From Coix lacryma-jobi var. lacryma-jobi (lineage: Eukaryota > Streptophyta > Magnoliopsida > Poales > Poaceae), in NCBI GenBank assembly GCA_009763385.1, contig VDCT01000088.1:372001-436000 (forward strand): a stretch of DNA of 64,000 nt, given 5' to 3'. Positions 54,350 through 64,000 of this stretch are shown here, one piece after another. The notes below the pieces were generated by a model. It was not told where the DNA came from, did no database searches, and worked only from the letters and a program-made list of their open reading frames with translations. Positions within the stretch are counted from its first letter, which is position 1. The number at the start of each line of letters is the position of its first letter. The translations under genes and the position numbers were made by a program.

Positions 54350-55753
54350 CTAAAAGGGAAAACACACAACAAGCTCACCTCTCAACCTAGCAAAAGTTGT
54401 GAGGTCTAAAGGCTTGGTAAAGATATCTGCAAGCTAGTTTTGGGTGTCTACATGCCTAAGATCAATGTAGCCTTTCTCGTAGTGATCACGAAGAAAGTTA
54501 AAGCAAACATCGATGTGTTTGGTCTTGGAGTGAAGAACAGGGTTCTTTGCTACACTAATGGCAGAAGTACTATCACAAAGCAAAGGAACCCGACTGAAAT
54601 CTAGACCAAAATCACGCAATGTAGCAACCATCCATAAAAGATGCGAAGCACAAGAGGCGGCAGTGACATACTCAACCTTGACCGCTTGTTTGTCGGAAGT
54701 CCGAGGGGATGCCTGAAAACGAGCGCATAGACACACTGCAAAGTGTATGTCTGGCCTCGTCGCCGTCAACTACAGGAGGGAGCAAATCATGCTCATGTAC
54801 ACCTTCTGGTCCACAGCCTCTCCATCTTGGTCCGCATCCCCTGCAATAGTCATTGCCATTAGCGTAGTAAGAGGCTTGGCCTCGCCCAGGTCAAACTTCT
54901 TCAGGATGTCCTTCGTGTATTTGCCTTGATGCACGAACGTCCCATCTCGGGTTTGCTTGATTTGCAACCCAAGGAAGAAGGTCAACTCACTCATCGTACT
55001 CATCTCAAACTCCCTGCTCATGGTATCTGCAAACTTGGCAACAAGTGCGTGAGAAGAGCCACCAAAGATGATATCATCCACGTAAATCTGAATTAAAAGT
55101 GTGTCATTTCCTTTCTTGAGGAGAAAGAGAGTCTTATCTACCCGTCCCATTTTAAAACCCTTGGTGAGCAAAAAGGTTTTCAAACGCTCATACCACGCTC
55201 TCGGGGCTTGTTTCAAACCATATAAAGCTTTTGAAAGTTTGAAGACATGGTTTGGAAACTTGGGATTCTCGAAACCAGGGGGTTGCCTAACATAAACCTC
55301 TTCCTCTATATACCCCGTTTAGGAAAGCACTCTTTACATCCATCTGGTATAGCTTAAAACCCTTCGAAGCAGCAAAGGCTAGGAGGATCCTAATGGCTTC
55401 TAAACGAGCTATAGGGGCAAAGGTTTCTTCATAGTCTCTCCCCTCTTTCTGGCAAAAACCCTGACTACTAGTCTAGCCTTGTTCCAAACTACCATCCCAT
55501 CCTCACCATGTTAGTTTTTGAAAACCCACTTGGTACCTATAGGGTGGCATTCTGGTGGAGGTGGAACTAGGGTCCAAACTTGGTTTCGCTCAAAGTTCTC
55601 TAACTCCTCATGCATGGCATTTACCTAGTTAGAATCATAAAGAGCGTGTCCAACATCTTTGTGCTCAAAAGAAGCAACAAATGCAGAATGAGCAAAGTGA
55701 GAGATCTCATACGCTCGCGACCGCGTGACTCGCTGGTCGATACCGCCGATCAT
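54350..55753 (-). pseudogene. Element O pol, reverse transcriptase and RNase H, heavily damaged
   Basis: Readable parts include KQAPRAWYERLK, YVDDIIFGGSS and TFFLGLQIKQTRDGTF up to a TAG near 54770, then TATRPDIHFAVCLCARFQ. An in-frame deletion of about 210 bp near 54677 joins DKQAVK to VEYVTAAS and removes the N-terminal half of RNase H, including the YSDADFAG catalytic Asp. Further stops (near 54434) and frameshifts (near 55310 and 55450) disrupt it. It starts with ATG at 55753 directly after TAG. Confidence 0.85.
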
Positions 55754-55926
55754 CTATTGCGGAGGGTGGATCTGCTGAATGCTTCGGGGCACTTGCCTCA
55801 CCGAAGTCGCCTCCCCCTCGCCAGATGCTGTCGCTCCCTCAGGTCCAGCCGGTGCTCGCTGGGGAGGTGGCTCAAGAGGACCCCAAGCAGTCGAAGTAGT
55901 GGGAGCGGGTCCTCGAGCTGAAGTAG
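55754..55926 (-). pseudogene. Element O pol, integrase/RT linker left of L
   Basis: Pro/Ala-rich linker between integrase and RT (GPLEPPPQRAP, GEATSVRQVPRS, IHPPQ) ending in TAG at 55754-55756. Interrupted by L at AGTAG; continues at 63620. Confidence 0.8.
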
Positions 55927-57264
55927 TGTTGACAGTCCTTAATGTCAATATTATACCATCAACTATTGTATGAAATGACACTAAATGAATCACAAAGCAT
56001 AGTTGTAGGGTTTGAAACTAACAAGTTCCATGAGTTTTGGTGCTCTCACTTGTTTTGTAGGACATCCATGTTTTTACCATATAAAAGTATCTCAAGTGAT
56101 GAAATAGAGCACACCATTGTGAAGACCTCGTCGAGACGATCGAAACGTACATATGATTTGCTATATTTGGAGTCCTGGAGCGATAGTCCTCGATGGATAC
56201 GACTTGGAAGATTCTAGAACATTCCAGAAGACACGAGAAGGCGACCTACGGTAGGCGGGGCCACCTGTCAAACAGGCAGACCGACCGATCTCCCCCTTGG
56301 GCCGACCGGTCTGCTATAGGGCCCAATCTCGCCCCCCTTCGCGTGATGCACTCCAACCGACCTCTCCAACGCGTTTTGGCCCATTAAGGCTCATTTGCAT
56401 ATGACGAAGGATTTAGTACCACATCGCTTGCTCAAGGTGGAGGGGAGGCTAGGAGCCCCTATATAATAAATCCCAGACCCCCCCTGAGGCATATGATCAT
56501 CTAGGAGTTGTAGAGGCGTCCCTCGAAGGACAACCTCTCCTCTCTAGAGAATTAGGTTTAGATTTTCCAATGTAATAGATTAGCTCTAGTCAGGAGTTAG
56601 GGAGAGCGGAGCTGCGCTTCGGTTCCGGAGGATTCTTCAGAGTTTTGGTATTTCTTTGTATCTTCTCTTTGTAAGACTTATGCTTTAATATATTTATCTT
56701 CTCTATTTACTTTATGCTTTATTATATGATTAGTATAGTTGTTATATCTTGGCATGGGATCTTTGTTCGTATTGAATGCTCTAGTTATCCTAGGTAATTA
56801 GAGTAGTAATCGATAGATTAGACATGGTGTTTAGTCTATAGTTTACCTGAGGTTGCGCTTAATCCCACGGAATAGTTGTGGTAGACCTAGGGGTGACAGC
56901 TCTGTTAGGCCTTCATAGTCCACCACATTCGGATTGATATATAGGAGCCTTAGAACCCAAGTAATATAGAAGTATATAGGAACCTTGATGTCTCTCCTTG
57001 TCCTCCCGCTATAGTTATCTATACATTTATCATTGAATTCTCTTTGTTGTGCTATCATTACCATATATCAATCACTCCTGCTTTAGTCTAATTAGTACTC
57101 TGAGTTAGTAGATGCATGATAGTAAGTTATTAGATTCTTGACCCTTGCTTCCCAGTGGTAAAATATAAATAACGATCCTGGAATACTCCCAGTGAAATGC
57201 TACAATGGTGTTCTGTGCGCTTGCGGAATCTTTCATATTCTATTTGCGTTAACAAACGTCAACA
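55927..57264 (+). repeat. Element L 5' LTR
   Basis: 1338 bp with TATA-like box at 56460-56470 and a GACCGATC/GACCGGTC pair near 56279-56313. It has the short version (9 bp, 56939-56947) of the segment replaced by 128 bp in the 3' LTR. Confidence 0.93.
56460..56470 (+). promoter_or_regulatory. TATA-like box of L 5' LTR
   Basis: TATATAATAAA following agcccc; the same sequence is in the 3' LTR at about 62697-62706. Likely core promoter of L. Confidence 0.55.
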
Positions 57265-57272
57265 AGCATTTT

Positions 57273-57290
57273 TGGCGCCGTTGCCGGGGA
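57273..57290 (+). promoter_or_regulatory. Primer binding site of L (tRNA-Asp type)
   Basis: TGGCGCCGTTGCCGGGGA, eight bases after the LTR end. This is the tRNA-Asp-complementary site seen in Athila/Tat-type Ty3 elements. Confidence 0.85.
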
Positions 57291-60200
57291 AGAAATTGGT
57301 GTAAAGATTTTGATAATGATCTTGATGTCTGCTAATTTAGTGTACCACTAGCTTTAGTAGGATTACCCCTTGTTCTGTTGAGTGTAAATAGACAGGACAT
57401 CAGATGCCATTTCGACCTTATGGCAAGCTTCCACAAGAATGAAGTACCCAGGGTGCTTGAACATTCAAGAACCATCATTAATCCTGGAACCCTGCCATCT
57501 CACAGGTTTGTGTATACATATATATTATTTATTCTAACCATGTGTAGATTGCAGAAAAGGTCACTGTCACAACAATTCAACTCTCATCCCATGTGACGGA
57601 TAGTTACGCTGCACCACTCACAAGTCCCAGTCGTGAGTCATGGTAAGTATGATCGAGGTGAGACAGTCTTGCTCATGGACTTTAAACTTTTTGAGTAGTT
57701 ATCTTTTTATTTTCTTTCATACCACTGCATGTTTACACTTAATCATTCATCCACTCCATTTAGTTCTTTTCTCATATCAAGTTCCTTGCATGCATTCATG
57801 TCATCTGCATCTAAAAAAATAAAAAAATAACAATATAAAAAATTATACTCCTCACCGTGATCATACTCTGTCATCTCTTTTTGAATAAATCTCTTCTATG
57901 CTCTCATTCTCTCTATGTTTACTATAGTATGCTTTGGTTTGGTTGTGCTTCTCAAGAGTACTTTCAAAGGATTTTAAATTAACAATGGTGCTTAGGTTAA
58001 AAATGCCTTCCTTAATCCAATTAGACATGGAGTCTAGTTTGATTATTGAACTGAAAATTGCTAGTGTAGACATTGGATATTTTGTTGCACTAACCCTTAT
58101 AGAGAACTCTAAATACACTTTGGGAAAGTCCTGAGATGAATTCACATTAGAGATGGAGCAAGGCGTACGGTGAACTGCATAATGAAGACTCAGCTCATTC
58201 ATCATGGATGAAAGAACTGTGAGTATTAAGGTTTGTTTCAATTTATCTTCTACTGCGAGTACCTTTTACCTTGAACCATGTTAAAATGCAGCCAACACAT
58301 AAAACACTAGTCTATGCTAAAGTAATCCTAAAATCATCTTTTCATTAGCATGGATGAATAACACATAAGTTATGGATAACAACCCATGTTTCAAATTCAG
58401 TGCAATCCTTCAGGTATATGTCCACTAACATTTTGTAGGAGATGAGATTTGCTTGTTTCATGGTGTGAACTTAAAGATCCAAAACCCAACCCGTGGATAG
58501 ACAAAACTCATCATCAAACAAGTCACTAGTGATGTCGAAGGCAACCAAGCTTTGAGCCATCCCATGGCCTAAGCCAGGACACTGATGACAAGCAGGATGC
58601 AACTCACCCTATATGGGTCAATCTATGCCTACGCTCATCATTGTCGAAGTCATCAACTCCAACACCAACAAGAAATATTAGGGTGACGATATGCCACTAC
58701 ATTATAACATCTATGTGTCATCCGAAGGAAGTCTGTTGGTGGTTCGCTATGAAGACAAGCAGTGGAAGTTCTCCTCACTTCAAATCATTGCAACACAAGA
58801 GCTAGTTTGGGGGATGATGTGGAACAACTTCAACAACAACAAGGTCTATAATTTCAACTCATGAACATGTTGTTGAAGAAATTTGGACATCCACCTACTT
58901 CACAAGCCAGCTTTGGGGCGATACAATTCCGTTGTCTAGATTTGCTTCACGATCAAGGAGAGGAAGGAGAAATCCAGCTTCAACACTTTGATCAGTACAA
59001 GCCACTGGACGCAATCCCAATTAAGGAGAAGAATATGATCCATCACTCATTCTTGGAAGATTGTTCTTGAACACCACCAATGTGTCATCTATGTCGGACA
59101 TGGAGACGTCCACTTTTGGATCTTCGATCAAAAGGATTGTTGCTTCTTCAACAACTACACCACTTATGAGCAGCCGAAGAAAACCAAGAGAAGGAGTTGA
59201 CTCAACCAATGAAGGAAGAACCAACTCCCATGAATTGAGGGTTACATCATGAAGGACGAAGCCACTGCACTGCAAGAATTAGAAGATGGAAAGATAGTAC
59301 CCAAGTCTACAAATCAAGAGAATAGCTGACCAAGTCTCCATCATCTGGACTTGTTGAGAACAAGACTCAGCTGGTCCACTGTGAGATAGGCAAGAGAAGA
59401 CAATCCATTCATGAACAACAACCAGCTAGACAAAAGAAGCTTCTACAAGGTGGCTCGACACAATCACTCTTCGATGATAAAGTAACATTTCAAGGTAAGT
59501 CACCATCACTTTAAAAGCTTCTCTTTGATTCTGGTAAGAATAAAGAACCAAACATGTTGAAGTTGCACCTCACATGATCCAACCTAATCAACTCAACATG
59601 TTTAGTTCTTTACTCTTTGTTCCTGGCTTTACTCTCTTGAATCTCACATAAATGAGCTAAAATGTTGTGCATCCAACCTTTGGAAGATAATATATCACAA
59701 TCATGAAAAGATCAACACATTATGCATAGATTATCCTTCCTTGGGTTGAACAAACTGATCTGTTAAATATTTTAAGATGCTACTTTCATGCTCATTTTCT
59801 GATCCTATCACTCATGTTAAGATTGAATAAAACACATAAACAACAAGTTTATCTTGTTCAATGTGCCTAAGGTTAGAGAAGAATGAACAAAACTTTTTGT
59901 TATGTTGGTGTTTTTCCACCAACAGAGCCCATGCACTTGATCTCTACCTTGTCTTTATGAGCAGGACACACTCTTGAGCAAAACATAGAGGGGTTTGTCA
60001 ACTCCCAAATTCTACAGAGTGAAGGTCCTGGATCAACAAGAAATTGCACACTGAGCAAGATGTCGCCAGCTTCCGCAATTAATGTTTCACTTCAAATTGC
60101 TGGGTGAACAAAGAGCATGGGTGACACTATATCAAGAGGTGTAGTTATCAAGGTCTACATATTGGGATTAAATGATGCACCTCGGGAATGAACATGGTGA

Positions 60201-62139
60201 GAAGTCTTGTTCAGAGGACTTAAAACATTGAACCCTCGCCGAAAGGTAAAATCGGTAGTTATCCATATTTATCATTTCTATATTAGTTTCTCTTTTTGCA
60301 TGTTTACTTCCCATCATCATCTCTCCATAGCATATTTACTTCTCTGCATTAGCATTACATAAAAAAAGGAAAATAAAAATATTTTACTTACTGCACTACA
60401 TCATAAAACCTAAAGCCCCATGTGAACAATTCTGTGGTGTGCAAAAACCCACATAAAATATTCACTGTGGTGGCGTAAAAACAAAAATAAATATGCATAC
60501 ATTCATCCTGTTGCATTTTCTCTTGCATCATAAAAAATATTAAAATATAAAAATATTGAGAAAGAGATCTTACTGAAACTCTAGACAACTAAGGCTTAAG
60601 TGGCCAACCACTGACGCTTAATCTATTCCACAAGTTTTGTTGTCTATTTGAGTTTCACAGGATTGAATGACCAAGAAAAGCTGATGAGCAAGTGGATGTT
60701 CCATGCACTGTTGGAGCACTATTTCAACAACCATCAACATCAATCAATGCTCCGATGGAGGGAGAACATTTTCACCGCCAGTCCGCTACATTGCAAGATC
60801 GAACGACTACGTCAACATTCAGCTTGGGGGAAAGCACCCCCGTGTATCCAGATAAGTATTTTTATCCTTTTAAGTTTTTCTTTCTATAAATAAATTCAAA
60901 ATAAAAAAAATGTGAGCACATGAAGGCTCACCCTTAAAAAGAAAAAGAACAAAAATATTCGAGCATATGAAGGCTCGATGCGGTCAAAGGGATTAGCTTG
61001 GGGGGAGACACACCCCCGTTATCTTCGTGATTCAGGTACGTCTTACTACTATCTTAGTGTTTTTTTAAGTAATAGGTTATAGTGTGTGTTAGATTAAATA
61101 AATATAGCATGTCTAATCTGAAGAACTGTCTCCCTAATTTCTTAAAATGGAAATGATGAATAGTTGCTCTATTATATTTCTTTCTAGTACCTAGCCGTTA
61201 AGCATGAGTTCTCTTAAGTTTAAAAACTAATGATGCCTTGAAATGAAATTAAATATATGGGTAGCAAATGCTTGATCTAGAGTCTAGGTAATTGACAGAT
61301 ATGATATGTGATGATTTGAGCTACTGTTATCTTATTCAAAACAACACTAGAGTTCCGGAGAGTTTCCTATATTAATATGACCAATAATTGCATTGAGTTA
61401 AATTAAGCTTTGTTGACCCTGTGAGAAGTTATCATACTATTGAATTGAGATCACTTACACATTTCATCCAACTTCTGCATAAATACTCATGATTATCTAT
61501 TCCTATCCTTTCAAAAGTTTATTGGAAGTATATGGCTATTGAGAAAAAAAAGAGAAAAAAAAATCCGAGGAAATAAAAAGGGACAAGTGTCCGAAATCTC
61601 AAAAAGATAGATCCCGAGGAAATAAAAAGGGACAAGTGTCCGGAACCTCAAAAAAAAGAGAGAAAAGAAAAGAAAAAAATGAATATTAGAAAAAATGGAC
61701 ACGTGCCCGATAGTAGAATTAGCCCGATAGCCATGTGTCTCTAATAGACAAAAGAGAGTGATATATTCAAAAGAGCATCCGCCTCCATTTTCCATACACA
61801 TGCACTTATCGATTCAATGGTGTGGTTGACTTTCTCTTTGGATCCATTGTTTAATTTGGCAACATATGTTTTTAAGCTTTTTAAAAATTCATAAAAACTC
61901 CGGGATAATGGTGAAGTGAAAGAGCTGGAGACATAGTGCTTGATTTGATTGTTCTATCTTTCAATTACTCAAGATTCAAGGTAAAGTACTAAGCCCCGTG
62001 ATAAATAATATGATATCTTTTTTCTAATCCAAATGAGAACTTTTGTTTGAATGCATGTGTACTTGTTAGAAGTGCAGATATTGCAGCAACTTCTGATCCA
62101 TTGTTGAGTTTGACTTTGCTAAGGGACTAGCAAAGGGTA
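57291..62139 (+). other. Element L internal region without recognisable gag-pol
   Basis: The frames are short. The longest unclaimed one around 58691-58863 (start MPLHYNIYVSSEGS) has no family I recognise. The right half is structured: AGCTTGGGGG-type purine tracts at about 60823 and 60995 resemble the real polypurine tract at 62140, each with a cccccg partner that could pair with it. A 49-base-period tandem duplication lies at 61565-61654, and a gagca(c/t)atgaaggctc phrase occurs twice near 60913 and 60960. I see no host gene here. Confidence 0.65.
61565..61654. repeat. Two-copy tandem repeat, period 49
   Basis: ccgaggaaataaaaaggg followed by acaagtgtccg occurs at 61565 and again at 61614 with two substitutions, in an A-rich context. 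Confidence 0.85.
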
Positions 62140-62152
62140 AGCTTGGGGGAAG
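62140..62152 (+). promoter_or_regulatory. Polypurine tract of L
   Basis: agcttgggggaag immediately before the 3' LTR start TGTTGACG; the form is typical of Tat/Athila-type elements. Confidence 0.8.
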
Positions 62153-63619
62153 TGTTGACGGTCCTTAATGTCAATATTATACCATCAACTATTGTATGAA
62201 ATGACACTAAATGAATCACAAAGCTTAGTTGTAGGGTTTGAAACTAACAAGTTCCATGAGTTTTGGTGCTCTCACTTGTTTTGTAGGACATCCATGTTTT
62301 TACCATATAAAAGTATCTCAAGTGATGAAACAGAGCACACCATTGTGAAGACCATGTCGAGACGATCGAAACAGACATATGATTTGCTATATTTGGAGTC
62401 CCGGAGCGAGAGTCCTCGATGGATACGACTTGGAAGATTCTACAACATTCTAGAACATTCCAGAAGACACGAGAAGGTGACCCACGGAAGGCGGGGCCCA
62501 CCTATCATAGAGGCAGACCGACCGGTCTCCCCCTTGGGCCGACCGGTCTGCTATAGGGCCCAATCTCGCCCCCCCTTCGCGTGACGCACTCCAACCGACC
62601 TCTCCAACGCGTTTTGGCCTATTAAGGCCCATGTGCTATGACGAAGGATTTAGTACCACATCGCTTACTCAAGGTGGAGGGGAGGCCAGGAGCCCCTATA
62701 TAATAAACCCCAGACCCCCCTGAGGCATATGATCATCTAGGAGTTGTAGAGGCGTCCCTCGAAGGACAACCTCTCCTCTATAGAGAATTTGGTTTAGATT
62801 TTCCAATGTAATAGATTAGCTCTAGTCGGGAGTTAGGGAGAGCGGAGCTGCACTTCGGTTCCGGAGGATTCTTCAGATTTTTGGTATTTCTTTGTATCTT
62901 TTCTTTGTAATACTTATGCTTTAATATATTTATCTTCTCTATTTACATTATGCTTTATTATATGATTAGTATAGTTTTTATATCATGGCATGGGATCTTT
63001 GTTTGTATTGAATGCTCTAGTTATCCTAGGTAATTAGAGTAGTAATCGATAGATTAGACATGGTGTTTAGTCTATAGGTTACCTGAGGTTGCGCTCAATC
63101 CCACGGAATATTTGTGGTAGCCCCAGGGGTGACAGCTCTGTTAGGCCTTCGTAGTCCACCACGTTCGGATTGATGTTTCGTAGAGCTTTTGGCAGCCTTC
63201 CCCTGACTACTTTCTTCCCAGTCTTTTTGGTGCGCTTCCTGAAAGGTACTGTTGCTCCAAAGTGCCAATGTTTATGACTGCGATATCTTTTCATCTTTGT
63301 TACCTTAGAACCCAACTTATACAAAAGTATATAGGAACATTGATCTCTCCCATTGTCCTCCCACTATAGTTATCTATACATTTATCATTGAATTCTCTTT
63401 GATGTGCTATCATTACCATATATCAATCACTCCTGCTTTAGTCTAATTAGTACTCTGAGTTAATAGATGCATGATAGTGAGTTATTAGATTCTTGACCTT
63501 TGCTTCCCAGTGGTAAACTATAAATAATGATCCTGGAATACTCCCGGTAAAATGCTACAATGGTGTTCTGTGCGCTTGTAGAATCTTTCATATTCTATTT
63601 GTGTTAACAAACGTCAACA
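62153..63619 (+). repeat. Element L 3' LTR with a 128-bp foreign segment
   Basis: 1467 bp. Collinear with the 5' LTR except that 63175-63302 replaces nine bases present there. Confidence 0.93.
63175..63302. other. Unidentified 128-bp segment replacing 9 bp of L's 3' LTR
   Basis: It begins gtttcgtagagc and ends tttgtta just before ccttagaaccc. No duplication or terminal repeat is seen. On the minus strand it has an open, strongly basic reading (HKHWHFGATVPFRKRTKKTG then KKVVRGRLPKALRN). I cannot assign the source. Confidence 0.6.
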
Positions 63620-64000
63620 AGTAGTCGTCGCAGGGTCGACAGGGACAGCCAGTGGAGTTGGCTCGGGATCACCCCAATAGGCATCTTCCTGCTCCTCCTC
63701 CACAAAGATGGTCTCTCCCAACTCCTGTTCTCCTGCAACATCAAAAGCAGAAGAAACACAAGGCATAGTCTCGTCGAATGTGACCTCGCAGGTCTCCACT
63801 ATCCAGTTAGTCTCAAGGCCAAGAACTCGATAAGTGCAAGAGTGCAAAGCATAACCAAGAAACACACCATCAGCAGAACAAGATTCAAATTTGTCCAAAT
63901 TGCCTTGCTTCAGGATAAAGCACTTGCACCCAAACACCCTAAAATGAGTCACCTTGGGTACCTGTCTAAAACGCAACTCATAAGAAATCTTCTTCATGAA
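63620..64000 (-). pseudogene. Element O pol, C-terminal integrase region (runs off right edge)
   Basis: Minus-strand frame with KKISYELRFRQVPKVTHFRV, FGCKCFILKQGNLDKFES, GVFLGYALHS and a downstream acidic linker (EEEQEDAYWGDPEPTP). It matches the same region of B (26340-26000) and D. It is open within the window and is continued on the left, after L, by 55926. Confidence 0.85.

Larger units (their letters stand above)
55927..63619 (+). mobile_element. Element L: large non-autonomous LTR retrotransposon (LARD-like) with tRNA-Asp primer site
   Basis: LTRs 55927-57264 and 62153-63619 begin TGTTGAC(A/G)GTCC and end AACGTCAACA, a terminal inverted motif. The duplication AGTAG is at 55922-55926 and 63620-63624, and removing L restores O's sequence to match B around 25968. 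The primer site matches tRNA-Asp, as used by Tat/Athila/Ogre-type Ty3 elements. The 4.9-kb interior contains no gag, protease, RT, RNase H or integrase motif in any frame. Large size with LTRs, primer site and polypurine tract but no coding domain fits a LARD, dependent on a partner for proteins. Confidence 0.92.
4604..64000 (-). mobile_element. Element O: outermost Sirevirus-like Ty1/copia element, shattered by nested insertions and cut by right edge
   Basis: O is assembled from pieces that become collinear when the younger insertions are removed: 4604-4747 and 18082-19608 (3' LTR), 19609-20401 and 53343-54349 (region after pol), 54350-55926 and 63620-64000 (pol). Each junction is explained by an insertion with its own target-site duplication (N in the LTR, B after pol, L in pol). 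The pol pieces align domain by domain with those of B and D. The coding strand is minus, so the 3' LTR is at the left and gag and the 5' LTR lie beyond the window. As host of all the others, O is the oldest copia insertion here, and its pol is correspondingly damaged. Confidence 0.75.

Noticed and set aside
61511..61801. Phe-rich minus-strand frame in L
   Set aside because: Translation of an A-rich tandem repeat; low complexity.

Overview
This window is repeat-packed, intergenic plant DNA, almost certainly from a grass (Poaceae, plausibly an Andropogoneae species such as sorghum, sugarcane, Miscanthus or maize). The grounds are Sirevirus-type Ty1/copia elements with palindrome-rich LTRs carrying a CGGACTGTCCG motif, a very GC-rich captured gene fragment, and a grass-type CACTA MITE. 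I found no intact host gene. Every long reading frame with recognisable domains is retroelement gag or pol, apart from one transposon-captured piece of a host wax-ester-synthase/acyltransferase (WSD1-like) gene.

Layout. 1-4301 is one very long LTR of a Ty3-like element in minus orientation, cut by the window edge. 4302-4603 looks like the tail of another Ty3-type LTR. From about 4604 to beyond 64000 lies a single old minus-strand copia element, called O here, which has been split by later insertions. Its 3' LTR is split by the gag-only copia element N (4748-18081, TSD TCAGA). N itself holds a CACTA MITE (5180-5738, TSD TTC), a solo LTR (8906-10150, TSD ATGGT) and a Pack-MULE (10173-11900, 9-bp TSD ATCATGTAA). 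O's untranslated region after pol is split by minus-strand copia element B (20402-53342). B's gag is split by plus-strand copia element C (28097-49316, TSD CCTTG). C's region after pol is split by minus-strand copia element D (35321-46712, TSD ACTAT). O's pol is split by L (55927-63619, TSD AGTAG), a large LTR element with a tRNA-Asp primer site and no recognisable gag-pol. Fragments of O pol run off the right end.

How the parts relate. Elements B, C, D, N and O share the Sirevirus plan: LTRs of about 1.8-2.7 kb beginning TGAA(A/G)G, primer sites related to initiator tRNA-Met, gag with CCHC zinc knuckles, pol in the order protease-integrase-RT-RNase H, and a long untranslated region after pol with repeated polypurine tracts. 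C is the best preserved: its pol frame is open for about 1054 codons, while its gag carries one premature stop. B, D and O are pseudogenised by stops, frameshifts and deletions. N has only a decayed gag and no pol, but shares its 3' untranslated region with C, so it was probably mobilised in trans by a C-like element.

The most notable items are: the Pack-MULE carrying two exons and the retained intron of a WSD1-like gene; a UAG-AUG stop/start junction at the integrase/RT boundary in both D and O; a tRNA-gene-like A/B-box segment inside the CACTA MITE; templated filler DNA at the lost 5' LTR/primer-site junction of B; and a 128-bp foreign segment replacing 9 bp in one LTR of L. Coordinates of element ends come from reading LTR termini, target-site duplications and empty sites by eye.
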